A stretch of 64,000 bases of DNA from Azorinus chamasolen (lineage: Eukaryota; Mollusca; Bivalvia; Cardiida; Solecurtidae). Location of the stretch: assembly GCA_963576725.1 (NCBI GenBank), contig OY755243.1, forward strand, positions 42,145,243 to 42,209,242. The letters are read 5' to 3'. Below, piece after piece: positions 1 to 12,960 of this stretch (positions within the stretch are counted from its first letter, which is position 1; every line of letters begins with the position of its first letter). Below the pieces are notes generated by a model. It had not been told where the DNA came from. It was given only the letters and a program-made list of their open reading frames with translations, and searched no databases. Position numbers and translations under genes: made by a program.

Positions 1-2933
1 TTGTACGAATCAGTTGGGGGAAAATGCAACAGAACATGATTTTGACAGAGATAATTTGTTCAGCACGATAATATGAAAAGGCTTAACCATTCATAAAGTA
101 TAGCATGACCAGATTCCGTTTCTCCGAAGTTGTTGTATTAGTTTACTGTGTTTTGTTGCCATGCAACATTTTATATTGTGCACTTCAATATTCACATTTT
201 AATATTTTTGCGGTGACCACGTAATGGATGTTTATGTAAATCTTTAACAGCAGATGATTCTTTACTGTCAAACAAGGGCAATACCAAAAGCCCTTTTTGG
301 GATATTATTTGCCCGCGTTTTATTAAAAATCTGTTTTCGTTTTAGGTCCGTATAACTACCCCGCGGTGTTCCGATTGGTTCTCCAAGGTAGTCCGATGCG
401 TTCGCGGTATCACAATAATATTTTGTTCTAGAACAACAACTTTAGAGTGGCTATATAAACAGTTATCATTGATTCACATATGCATTTAAGGACATCAGTT
501 GTTCCTGGAAAACTTCACAAAATGGCCCAAACATTATTATTTCATTAATGAAATATTTTCGAAACGTGTTACTTATAGATAGAATACCTTTAACCTTTAT
601 CCTGCTGGATAACCTTTTGTCGGTAAAAATGCCAATGATTTCATCTTGCATTTCTTTTCAACAACATGGTTATTACAAACAGTTCAGATCTTGATAAGAC
701 GATGAGTTACTCGGCGTTTCATCTGGATCCAAACTATTTACATAGATAATTACCCATCCACCTGTAACAGACTGAAGGTTAAACTTCAACCAGTCTTAAT
801 GCGTTACAATTTCAGGTTTCATTGTGTTATGGTCATTTATTTCACAAGAGACATTACCTTTACCCGGGCCTCTACAGAACCTTTAACGCTGCTCCTGTTA
901 TCAAAAAATGTGTCTGCTTAACTTCCAACCTGTTGCAAGTTTTACCGTCTTCCCGATTCATGCAAGTATTTCAAAAACTATTGACTGCCAGGCAAACAGC
1001 TTGGGTCGTCATGAGATGTCGAATAACTCATCGTCTCATCTGGATCCAAGCTGTTTGCAAACGCCAGTCTAGAAAAAAAGCTAATAGAGGTAACTGTTAC
1101 TTAAATTTTTTAGCAATATGTGGTCTGCAACTATATCATTGTCGCCAGTATTCAAGGAGGGAAATTATTCCATATTGAAAAGAAACAAGCAACACCATCG
1201 TTGTTTTAGATATTTAAGGTCCTGGTCAGAGCCAGTTCCGCCGTGTATCACCTGGATGCACATTTAACCAAGTTACCTCAACGTGTTTTACACTTATGAT
1301 ACAGATATGAAAAAAAATGTCTGCTCAAATTTTGAGCTGGTGCAAATTTGATTACTGTCAATTGAACCAAGCTTTTGAGAAACGAGTGTCAAACAGCTTG
1401 GATCCTACTCAGCGTCTCATCTGGATCCAAGCTGTTTGCAACTACGAGTCAGGTCGCATATAGCGGCATAAGGGTTTAGATTTAACCATTACCCTGCTGA
1501 GCGCGACTGACTTGCATATGCAAACAACATGGATCTAGATGGGACACCGAGTAAGTTGTAGTTTCATTTTATGTGCTTGTTACTTGATCTAAATCTTATC
1601 AAAAAGCTTGGAGGAATTCATTTAATTTCGTAACAGGTTGGAAGTTTAAGCATTTAAAGACGCCATTATTATACCAGAACAAGAGTGCAAGGTATCGAGA
1701 CAGTATTCTTATGTCCTTTACCACTGCATTGTCTTACACCGGGTATTTTATCAGTTCTACGATCATTACCACTGGGGGTCTTACGGTAGACCCACCTTAA
1801 CAAAGTGGAAACAATTTCTTTCACCAAGTCGCCAACACTTACTTAAAGAGATATTGATCGCCCAGCACGGAATTGTCAAAAATTGAAAGTGTTTTCATTT
1901 TGATTATCGATTAGTGAATATGTCTAGCATCTACGAATTAAATGCTTAACCATTTCAGTGCATAAATGAGCCACTAACGTCCTTTTCTAACAGGTTAGAC
2001 CCAAATAAGAGGGCCCATAGAGGAGTCCTCTCATCGGAGTCTGCACTGTAAGTCATGCTATACTTTTCATTAAACAAATCCCTGAATCCACGGTAAGATT
2101 GACCCATTTAAAGTTTGCAATATTTTATTTGAAATGTCATGGTTTAAAGGTTTCTACAAGTTTCGGTGTAATTGTGTTTTACACGTTGCAAACTGTTGGA
2201 TCCAGATGAGACACCGAGTAACTCAGTGTTTCTTCAGACCCGAAATTGTCAGGAGCTCTGATTATGTTATTTTTCAAGACAATCATAGATTTAGAATTAA
2301 TGTATACATGCAGTTTTATATGTATCAGCAAACTAAAAGTTAAGAGTTAAGATAAATAGTTGAAAGAGCAAACCTCTTTTATTCGAAGTATTGTGTGATT
2401 TTATATTAAGTTTTGTGTAATATTCTTTATTGGGTACCGCAAAGATTATTCCGATAAACATGCCTTATTGTTACGTCTAACATGGGCGAAATTATGTGGT
2501 TACGTTGTCAAATTTATAAATCATGAACAATATTTATGTATAAGTCAATTGCGTTTAGTTAAATTAAGTTGTCATACAAACCGATTTTGAAACATGTTTA
2601 ATAAGTTATTTTGAAATCATAATTGACGGTAAACCCAAAACCTGCTGTATAAAAATCTGCTTCAGCTCTAATATGTTAGATTTGCTATCATTTCTGATTC
2701 GCTTAAGCTTTTCAGAAACCCTTTACCGAATGTCAAACTGCCTGGATCCTTATGGTATCCCGAGTTACTTGGCGTCTCATCTGAACCCAAGCTATTTTGA
2801 ATATGTCATTAAGGTTGCGCTAAGCCGATTAAGGACATATGTTTAGAATTTACATTTTAATTCTTACAAAATATTGCTTGATAAGTTAAACTGAACTTTT
2901 GATCTGCGTGATGTAGCCTTTTCTCTAACCCTT
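1..2933. other. Intergenic, MITE fragments only
   Basis: Partial family J hairpins at about 690-745, 935-1060, 1310-1640, 2090-2250 and 2700-2830. No exon with splice sites was found. Confidence 0.6.
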
Positions 2934-3043
2934 TCAGTGAGAGGTACGAATTTTTTCAGTGAGGCAAACGGGCTTTTTCAGTGAGGGGAACGAGTTTTTT
3001 TCAGTGAGGGGAACGAGTTGTTTTTTCAGTGAGGGTAACGAGT
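2934..3043 (+). repeat. Short tandem array, CAGTGAGGGGAACGAG
   Basis: Five imperfect units of about 21-27 bp separated by T runs of varying length. Confidence 0.9.
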
Positions 3044-3229
3044 TTGATATCATTTGCAGATCCAAATCAGACGGCTCCTATTCAAAATCCCTCACAAAGT
3101 AAACGATGATGGACCATTCCACTTTGAATAGTCGGTATTTAAAGGGTTCCTATTTCATATATATCGCATATATACTATCATTCAAATGACATTGTGCCCA
3201 GAATATCATGTCGCAAGCACATACATAGA

Positions 3230-3775
3230 TGAATTAATACCATTGGTAAATATAATATTACATGTACTAGTAAATGTTTTACTATAAATCTAAAATTACT
3301 ACATGTTTAACATTAATTGTATATATAACATATCTATAACATAACTAGTAAATATAACATTACTACAACACTAATATTAGATATAACATTACTATAACAC
3401 TACAAGTAAATATAACATTACTATAGCATTAATACTACATATAAGATTATCATAACATTTCTAGTTAATATAGCTCTACTGTAATAGTAATATTACATAT
3501 AGCCAGAATATAACATTACTAGCAAACATAACATTAATATTACATGTTATATTACTATTACATTAGTAGTAAATATAACATTACTATAATTACAATAGTA
3601 TTTATTGTACATAAAACATTACTATAATTACAATCGTATATGTATAGTAAATATATAATTACTATTATTGCAATAGTATTTATAGTAACTATAGCATTAA
3701 TTACCATAGTATTATAGTGCATATAAAATACTATTACATTACTAGGAAATATAATATTACCAAAGCATTAATACT
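3230..3775. repeat. AT-rich tandem array
   Basis: Degenerate repeats built from ATATAACATTACTATAACAT and AGTAAATATAACATTAC variants, over 500 bp with almost no G. No coding potential. Confidence 0.9.
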
Positions 3776-3859
3776 GAAAACAGTGCATACTCGGACCAGC
3801 TGATTCATTATTAGAGGAGCCTTCAGATCAAGGATTGCACTGTTTGTCATTCAAGAACT

Positions 3860-4037
3860 GGGTCCATGCTTATAAAGCTTTTAGTTGAGTCTGAGTTTCG
3901 TTCTCAAGCTTTTGATTGGTCAGATTTGAGTTCTCAAGCTTTTGATTGGTCAGATTTGAGCCTTTGGCTCAAATCTGACCAATCAAAAGCTTGAGGACGT
4001 TCTCAGACTCAACTAAAAGTTTTATAAGCATGAACCC
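3860..4037. mobile_element. Palindromic element family C, nested in family I remnant
   Basis: Same element as 60140-60318. It breaks a family I copy: CTTCAGATCAAGGATTGCAC lies left and ATTCAACCTTGAATATTCAG right. Confidence 0.88.
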
Positions 4038-4039
4038 AA

Positions 4040-5738
4040 AAGTAAAATGCCTTTCAAACTGAAATGACTCTGTATTTAAAGCATGATAGGACATTCAACC
4101 TTGAATATTCAGAATTCAAATGGTAAACAATGCAATTAAAATGGTGTAGCTTGAAACAACCTTATAGTACACATGAAACATTGTGATATCTGTTGCGGAA
4201 TGCTGAACGAATATAATGCAGAGCAAGCTTTTAGGAGCTTTGTACATTTAGGATTGCATTTCGGTCCTGCATTATTCCACCATTATTGCAAAAGAACGAC
4301 GGTATCACATGTTTTGAGGAAACAACGACTATTTGTCCACGATCTGGAATCAAAACATGGCCGCATTTGCCATTGAATGAGGAATACCAGTGTATTGGCC
4401 TTTTTCTACAGGAGTCCTGTGATCAGAGTCTATTGTTTTGTTTAATTCAGAGTAATTATATTCTTTCATGTAAGGGACTCTATCAGTAATCTTTACAATG
4501 CGGAAAACGAGTGACTAATGTCCCTTGCAAACAGTGTAGACCCAGATGAGAGGATTCGTAGAGGAACCCTCTCATCAGGGCTTGCACTATTTGTCATGTT
4601 ACATTTTTCTTTAGAAAAGTCACTGAATACTCACCGTAAACATGACCTGTTTGAATTTTGATATAGTCCATTTGAAAATTCAGCATTGTAAGGTCTAATC
4701 AATGATGGACTATTTCACTAAGTTAGTAATCAAAGGGTACGTAAGTAGTGGGTGTGATATAACAGTCACGCTAACCACAGCGCTGCTCTCCGGACATACT
4801 CATGCAGTGTTTAGCAAGTAACAGTAAACCTAAATTAACAAATTCATAAGTACGTATTATTTTATCAGCTTTGTAACAATTTTACGTATTAATTTACAAG
4901 TCCCATAGTAGTTGAGAGGGGCGTGTTGACGGCTACTGGTGTAATATGACACTCGATTTGGGCCCATGCAGAGGTATAGGTGTCAATAATCAACTAAATG
5001 ACATGATCCTATCTACGGGAGCACATACCACCTAAAAGAACTGAATGTCCTGAAGGAAAGTCTAAACCCCTGATAATAACAAATTAAGCCACTGTAAAAG
5101 TACAAACATTTGATTTGAATGCAAAACGCTTACTGTATGATAAGATATTGATTCGATAACTTCTACAGTGCAACGCTTCAACAAATGGGACATTTACTTG
5201 TCTAAAAGCAGGGTGCTGCTTTACCATTTACTCAATGGAGGCTTTGTAAATAGAGTAGACCCAGAACAGACTGCTGATATGGGAGCCATTTGTTCTGCGT
5301 CTGTTTTGTTTCTTAATGAGGTAATATTGATCTTATTCTTCAGCTTCTGACATGGTAAAAAGTACATGTGCTCACATGTAATTATAAAAATAGCCTTATT
5401 ATATTCATGATGTCATTATCTCTTCAATAAATATGCATGGAGTTAAGTATTAACTGAGGACAGAAGTAATGCAGAAAGCTTCTATGAAAGCTTTGTGTAT
5501 ATCCTGCGTTCTTCATTAAGCAACCAGCTTTAGTAAAACTCAGAATTAGATTTCATGTCGGTTTCCTAGTTTTCTTTTTATAGGCAAGAAACAACTTTAT
5601 TACCCCAGTCGCATATAATCTCAAGTACAGTAAAACCTCTCTAAAGGGACCAAAACTGTTTCTGGCACACAGTGAAACACGTCTTAAACGACGTTTTGCT
5701 GAAAATCAACTTAAAATTATTACAACGAATGCTGTTGC
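4040..5738. other. Intergenic, family I remnants
   Basis: Family I-like pieces at 4040-4380 and 4488-4740, otherwise unassigned AT-rich DNA. A B-type half hairpin (GGAGGCTTTGTAAATAGAGT) lies near 5240. No coding region supported. Confidence 0.55.
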
Positions 5739-5988
5739 TTAACCCTTTCCCTCATATAAACGTGTTTTCACGCATTTGCAAACAGAGTAGACCCAGATCA
5801 GACGGCTCCTAGAGGAGCCGTCTGATCAGGGTCTACTCTGTTTGCTAATAGAATTTCAAAGATGTGTGTCTTTACTTTCTAAAATGGCTATAATGTTCCA
5901 CCTTCCATATTTCATTATAACTATTTTGTCTATGAATATTCAATAGGTATTGAAATTGGTAATGAGCACAGAACAGGGAAAGGGTTAA
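5739..5988 (+). mobile_element. MITE family A (TTAACCCTTTCCCTC), full length
   Basis: 250 bp from TTAACCCTTTCCCTC to CAGGGAAAGGGTTAA. Internal hairpin GCAAACAGAGTAGACCCAGA to TCTACTCTGTTTGC, then TTCCACCTTCCATATTTC and TATTGAAATT. TTAA at both ends with CCC starts is the piggyBac signature. Good reference copy for the family. Confidence 0.9.
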
Positions 5989-6918
5989 TACAGTGCGATA
6001 GTAATTCAGTAAGCTGCAGTTGTGGCTTCTTTCAGCATTGCTCGTATCTAGGTATCACATGCTTTAAGGACCTAATATTGGACCTTTTTAATGTTTGCTT
6101 AAGATACGTTTTACTTTATATGCGTTTTTTCTCCATAACTTTAATAATGCATTCACCAAAGACCTGCCTTTTATACACACAGACGTATTAATTAAGTGAT
6201 CGCTTTAGTGAGTTTCTCCTAGCCATTCTTATACTGAACAGAGTTCCATGTAAAGTACGTAAAATTAAACATTTCCAATAATAACTCCTTTATTTCTCCA
6301 CCAAACCCTATAAAGTTTAGTGGAGAAATGACGTTTTTAGTATTTGGGTACGCATCTAAGTTATCTGTAGCTCTGGAGAAGTACTTTAAGCAGACAATAA
6401 TAAATTGTGTTAATTATTCCCTTTTGTAACACAGTCGAGAACAAATTAACCAGAGTCTTTCTAAAGCGACCACTGAATAAAATGACCATGGAATCTGTAA
6501 AAGCAACTGCTGTTGAGAGAGTTTTTACAGAATATAACACTGCTAAATGTTTCCATAGATGACTGGTCGAAAGATGTTGGTGAAAGTCAGGTCAGTGTCT
6601 TGTATGTTTGCTTCTGAAATAATATACAATGTTGATCTGATTCATGATTTAAAAATCCATTATTAACCCATTTGCACCCAGTGGATTCTTCCATGTTTAT
6701 ATATTGGATAAGTCCATTTTTTATCTAAGGGGTGTCTGGCCTAATTTTTTCAATTTCGTTTTGTTTTATATTGAAATCATTATCAGCAAACAGCGTAGAC
6801 TCTGATCAGACGCCGCACAATGCGGTGTCTGATCAGAGTCTACACTGTTTGCCTACTTCCCATATATGCGATCGTGGGAGCAAATGGGTTAACTATGCCA
6901 ATATAAAAATTACAGCTA

Positions 6919-7123
6919 CATTAGAACCCCTCTAATGCGACCACTTAATGAATAAACATGGGTGTCTTTATAAGCAGGTGGTTGCTTAATGCAGGGTAAA
7001 GGTAATGCAGAAAGCTCCTCATGGCGCTTTCTGCATTACTTTAGGCCTGCATTAAGCTACCACCTGCATCTAGCAGCCATAATTATACCTCTTTTAGGTG
7101 GTCGCATTAGCGGGGTTTTACTG
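6919..7123. mobile_element. Palindromic MITE family E (AATGCGACCAC ends)
   Basis: Ends AACCCCTCTAATGCGACCAC / GGTCGCATTAGCGGGGTTTT, arms GCAGGTGGTTGCTTAATGCA and complement. Sister of family D with different terminal sequence. Confidence 0.88.
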
Positions 7124-7274
7124 TAATTAATTTCCATGCAGTCACTATTTCTTACATGAATATTATCAGATTGTTAACAGGTTAACATAGCAGAAATTAA
7201 AATATATAATATCTAAAAGACACTGTCCATAAAACACAACAGAAGTGATTATAGGCCTACATCATGTATTATGT

Positions 7275-7474
7275 TTAACCCTTTTAATGCTGAATGTTCA
7301 AAGTGTAATGCTCCATCAGTTTTTAAAGATGGAACCATTCATTGAGAAAGAGTATAATATGCGAGTTATTGAATGACGAACAGTGCAGACCCCTGCCCAG
7401 AGAGCTCTTCTAAGACCCCTCTGATCTGGGTTTACACATTTAACAAATGCCAGTACACTCGTTAGTCGCGTTAA
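7275..7474 (-). mobile_element. MITE family I
   Basis: TTAACCCTTTTAATGCTGAA start, then TGTAATGCTCCATCA and hairpin CAGTGCAGACCCCTGCC to GATCTGGGTTTACA. Shares the GACCC/GATCTGGG core with family A but has different ends. Confidence 0.75.
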
Positions 7475-7622
7475 CCCTTTCCCTGTTCTATGTTTATCCC
7501 AAATTTCAATACCTACTGAATATCCATGGACGAAATATTAGCAAACAGAGCAGACTCTGATCTTGACAACCTCTGTTTGCAAATGCGCGAAAACACGTTT
7601 ATATATGAGGGAAGGGGTTAAA
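7471..7622 (-). mobile_element. MITE family A, internally deleted
   Basis: About 150 bp: both ends kept, most of the hairpin lost. Its left TTAA (7471-7474) is also the right edge of the neighbouring family I copy. Confidence 0.8.
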
Positions 7623-8148
7623 AGGATGGATATTCAAGTAAGAAATAACGACATCATGAATATTTATTTTCCGGTGTTTTATAATGGCATATAATCGTTG
7701 GATTTTTAAACTGGAGTATAAACTGTAGAATCAGGACTACAAGAATATAATTCCATAATAGAACACGAACAGACGGCTCCTATATGAACCACTTGATCTG
7801 GGTCTACTCTGTTTGCTTAGGTGTGGAAAGACATTTTTGTCAGGTATAGTGTTAGATTACAACTCTGGAATAAGAAATACTTTTTTTTCGATTATGAAAT
7901 ATAAACGTATTTTTGAAACTAAAGATGTAATTATCCAGATTGGAAGCAAGTTGCCGAATTGTCCAAACCTTGTATATGATACATGTTAAATTTCTCTAAC
8001 TAGTCAAGTCAGTAGAAAAAGGAGCAAAGGGGTCATAAAAGTGATTCATGTTTTATGCCCAGTGGACAGAGTTGACTCATATCACTGTCCGTTATGCTTT
8101 GGTTTTGATCAAGCATACAGAATCTGAGCATATATCTGTTAGTCATAT

Positions 8149-8350
8149 TTAACCCTTGAAATGCAGGAAATGATTGTACTGGGATATGCACATAATGTAG
8201 AACCAGACCAGAGAGCTCCTGTAGGAACCCTCTGATCTAGATATGCATCGTTTGGTATTCAATCCTCTACAAATAGTTCATGTTGAATGGACTTCATCTT
8301 TAACAATGATGGACTATTTCACTTTGAATATTCAACATGCAAAGGGTTAA
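8149..8350 (+). mobile_element. MITE family I
   Basis: 202 bp, TTAACCCTTGAAATGCAGGA to TTCAACATGCAAAGGGTTAA. The core hairpin is GAGAGCTCCTGTAGGAACCC. TTAA at both ends. Confidence 0.85.
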
Positions 8351-9190
8351 GACGTCTCCTATGTTTGAAGGCCTCCATGTTTACTAAGCTTATCGCGAGC
8401 GTGTATCTGTTAGTCACGTTTAAGCCTGCGACTGCTCGTCTTGGTCCTTTCTTACTCTTCAAGGAACAGTAAAAGAAAACTTGCCGTCTGGCTTTGTTTT
8501 TGATCGAATTGGCGACAGGTTATCTTCAACAGATATACATCTACAAGTATTTAACCTTTCCCAGATAGAATACGCCGTCAGCTCTAACGTATTTCTTTAG
8601 GTGAAAATCTAAAACGTTCTTAAACCTTTCAGCATAAAAGTAGTGCGGATCCTGAATGTCAAACAGCATCAAATTTAACAATTTTTGTAGCATAATTTGG
8701 CTTCTATATTAGTTTATGTTTACAGTTTAGTTTACATTCAATGCTTAAAGGATATCTCGCTATCTCGATAAGTGTGTCAAAAGGGGTTGAGTTGGTGCAG
8801 GGGACTTCGTGGCTTTTATTTAACGTTCATTTACATTTATTGATCTCTTCAAAAGGGTTCCCCTTTTCAATAACAAAACGGGACCTCTCTAATCATCTAC
8901 CGAGAAAAGACAACAAAACAGATCGTTTAACCCTTTTTTATCTGATACATTGACATAGAAACAATTAAACTGACTGCAAAGCTAGACGAGTCGGCACGCG
9001 CCTAATTAGTGACTCACACAAATTTCGTTATCAAACCTTTAAGCCATATAAATGCCTTTTTACATATTTGCAAATACGTGAACGTGTAGGAGCCGTCTGA
9101 TCTTGGTCTGCTCTGTTTGCTTATGGAATTATATAGATCTGAATCTACTGTTTCGCCAGGGCCAAAATTTCACTTGTTCATATGCCAATA

Positions 9191-9397
9191 CAAGTGAAAC
9201 CTCTCTATAACGACCACTTAATTATGTTAATAGGTTTGTATTTAGGGCAGGTGGCTGCTTAAAGCAAGGTGAAAGTAAAACAGAACGCTCCTATAGGAGC
9301 GTTCTGTTTTTTACTTTCATCTTGCTTTAAGCAACCACCTGCCTTTTACACAAACTACTTGATGTAATTTAGTGGTCGTTATAGAGAGGTTTTACTG
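9191..9397. mobile_element. Palindromic MITE family D (pogo/Tigger-like ends)
   Basis: About 205-bp near-palindrome with AACCTCTCTATAACGACCAC ends and centre AACGCTCCTATAGGAGCGTT. TIR sequence and TA flanks resemble pogo/Tigger (Tc1-mariner) elements; no transposase. Left end mutated (CAAGTGAAAC). Confidence 0.85.
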
Positions 9398-10783
9398 TAT
9401 AAATATTAAGTTAAGTCATAATCATGATGGCATTATTTCTTACATGAACGTAAGTTAATAAAGTAGAACAACTCTGAAGCAAAACTTTATACTAAAAATG
9501 ACGGTCTAAATAAAACACGAAAGAATGTGAAAGCTCATATGGGAATGTTCTGCATAAGTCTCCCCGTGCATTAAGCTACAGCCTGTCGCACATTAAGCTA
9601 CCACATGTCGCTTAGATCCAGACTTTACCCTTTACCTATATAGACGCCTTCTGGTGTATTTGCAAACAAAGTAGACCATATAGGGGCCATCTGATCAGGG
9701 CCTGCTCTGTTTATTTATGGAATGATATAGATCTGATGCTAGAGTTTCTACCATATAAACACAGTTTCACGCATTTGCAAACAGTAGACCGAGAGCAGAT
9801 GGCTCCTATAGGAGCCGTCTGGTCTGGGTCTGCTCTGTTTGCTATTGGATTTTGATAGTTCTGTTTCCTTACTTCTAAAATTGTTACAATGTTCCACCTT
9901 CTATATTTTATTATAACTAATGTATCCATGGCTATTCAGTAGGTGTTGAAATTCGGAATAAACACAGAACATCTAATTAATATTCTCACATTTTCAAACA
10001 GTTTGGATCCTGATGAGACGCCCAATCACTTATCGTTTCTTTGGATGGAAAAATGATCACATACTTGGGATTGGCAATGAAAGAGTTGAAGTTTCGATAC
10101 TTTTTTATGATCTTAATTCAATTTACTAAATTTTTGAAATTTTGAAAGTACCTTTTCCCACTACCTTCCTAAAACAACCAAAGAGCGCAAAAAAAATTAA
10201 GATGTTAATAGAACGCACTTTCGTATCTTATTCGAAAGTATTAGCGAAGGTTTACTTGAATTCGCCCATGGAATATTGTAAAAGGTCTCTACCACGAACG
10301 CTCAATCTGAGTCTTTAAAGACAGGCGGTAACTTGATGATGAACATTGCTTAAGTTTTTTCCAGCATGAAGCAACCACTTGCTTTTCCATTCCACTTTAT
10401 TTATTCAATTAGTGGTCTACTATATATACAGTATTGTCGCTATACGAAAAATTTGCAGATAGTGTAGAAATATCCCTTTAGACTCATGAATACTAATTTA
10501 AGAAATTACGATATCGTGAATTTTAAATAGCTGGATTTCTATAACGGCATGTGAACACGGGACTTTTTGACCATGGTAGAAACTGAAGAATCAAATGTAT
10601 ATGTTGTGCCAACTGCATTATAATGCGTATCTATGGAGTAACTGTGGTTTTTACTAAATGTCTTTGACAAACAGTGAAGAACATGATCAGATTCCGTGTT
10701 TTAAGCGCGGTAGCTGAACTGGTTCTGCGTTCGTTGTTTGTGGGGTATAGGTTGACTTTCATATAGCAGAGCTCATTGATTGG

Positions 10784-11033
10784 TTAACCCTTTCCCTCAT
10801 ATAAACGTGTTTTCACGCATTTTGCAAACAGAGTAGACCCAGATCAGACGGCTCCTAGAGGAGCCGTCTGATCCGGGTTTACTCTGTTTGCTAATAGAAT
10901 TTGATAGATCTGTTTCTGTGCTTCTTCAATGTCTACAATGGTCCACCTTGCATATTTCTTTATAACTATTTTGTTAATGAATATTCATTAGGTATTGAAA
11001 TTTGAAATAAACATAGAACAGGGAAAGGGTTAA
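10784..11033 (+). mobile_element. MITE family A, full length
   Basis: Same 250-bp structure as 5739-5988, few differences. The hairpin is intact, and TTAA ends are present. Confidence 0.9.
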
Positions 11034-12639
11034 AGTATCAACCTTATGAAATGATGATAAGACCGATGTGGGACTCATCCCAAAGTGGAACTGCAAAAAA
11101 AGCCTATAACCATCCACGTGTGAAACACTGACCAATCATTGAAGACCAAGATAACGAAATTTCTTAACGTTCTTTCAGTAAATTGTCTTATTTTCAATAT
11201 ATTGGGTCAAATGACAAACAATGATAGAAATAAACAATTGTTAATTGCTATTTGAGTGTAATTTCAACTCATCTAATGTTTGAATATTGAGGAAGGCTCT
11301 TTCTAAGAATCAATTAAATACCGAATAATGTCTTTGAAATATATTATTCCGTTCTGAAAACGGTCCTTTTAGCAAACAAAGTGGTAAAACAATTATACAA
11401 AATATACAATACAGATAGTGTATATACAAAACCGAATGAAAAAATAGTTTTACTACTTATTCCAAAGGAACTGAGTATTTACCTGATGAATACCTATTTA
11501 AGAAATAATGACACCATGAATATTTATTAGCTGAACTTTTGTAATTGCATATGAGAACGGGGAATATTTTGGTCATGGTAGAAACTTTGGAATCAGATCT
11601 ATATTATATCTTCAGCGAACAGAGCAGACCCTAATCAGACGACTCCTAAAGTGGCTTCTGATCTGGTTCTACTCTGTTAGCAAATGCGTGAAAATGCGTC
11701 TCTGTCAGATGAAGGGATTAACTGTTTCGCCGTCACGTATCGTTGTCAACAAAACTTATGCCTTACTACAATTTCCATTTTTATATTTTCTCCCTTTGCT
11801 TTCATCACATAATCACAAAGAGCAACAGATGCGTATTCAAATACTAAACTCGTCATTTCTCCACTCTTTAGAATCGTCACAACATAGAGTTTGGTGGGAA
11901 AATGTTTTGATTTACGCATCTTATCTGTACCTCTGAATTCACAGACATTTTGGTTCCTGATGAGACACAGAGTCTCTGTTTGCATAGGTAATCACACGTG
12001 CGAAATATTAATATTGTGAGAAATAATGGTTAAATAAATATTAATTTGCTAACTTTTTGTAATGTAAACATGCTGTTTTTTTATGACAGAAACTGTAGAA
12101 TCAGAGCTACATTATTCTAAAAGCAAACAGAGCAGACCCTGAGACAGCAGCTCTTACAGAACTTTCTGACCCTGGTGTACTCTGTTTGCAAAGTGTTAGC
12201 TCTTGTTATGCTAAACAATATCTGACTGGCACTTGGAAACAGCTTGGGTCCACCTTCGGTCAATACTTTCTTAAATACTTCATTAGACCCAACAATTTTG
12301 AGTAAATCTACTGAAAAAGGAGCAATTACTAGCAAAAAGGAAACATTTATATGTGTGTACTTTTGAAACCATAGGAGCAAATGCTCTATTTATCACAATG
12401 GTTTCAAAAGGTGACCTTTACAGAGGCGTCAACAGGCATAAACATGAGGGAATGAGGAAAACCTTGAACTAATCGGATGTAAGTAAAAATTGTAACAGAT
12501 CAGAGTTTTAACAAACTTTAAGTGCTTGTGTGGCGGCCGTAAAACGTCGCCCCGTACTTCATTCTCAGTGTTGTTATACCTTCTGATCCTTCGAGATCAT
12601 GAATTTCAGTACTTCTTGTTCTGAAAATTGAATACCGCT

Positions 12640-12960
12640 TAAGCCGGTGCTAGGGGGCGTGAGCAGTGTTGGACTTTCAATTACTGTTCATGAACAGACT
12701 CAATAAAACCGAGTCTGCAATTTTCTCTTTTTGTGTTGCAATTTTTGCTCTCGCGGATAACCTCCCTTCAGAATTTACTGTTTTAGTACGAAGTTCTACG
12801 AACATAGCTAAAAAGTGTTGCCAGGAAACAATGTTGCGTAATTTGTTTCCAGAAAATGCTTTTATCTTTAGCTTGAATGGTAAATGTTCGCTCATTCTGC
12901 TTCGTATATATGAAAACAAACATATGTGTAACCTATATTGCCATTTTCAAAGAAAAACAA
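12640..12960. repeat. Probable interspersed repeat, unclassified
   Basis: GC-balanced block with AGGGGGCGTGAGCAGTGTTG and CATGAACAGACTCAATAAAA. Open frames of 80-115 codons exist on both strands, but neither looks like a known protein and they overlap. I suspect a widespread bivalve repeat from general resemblance only. Confidence 0.35.
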
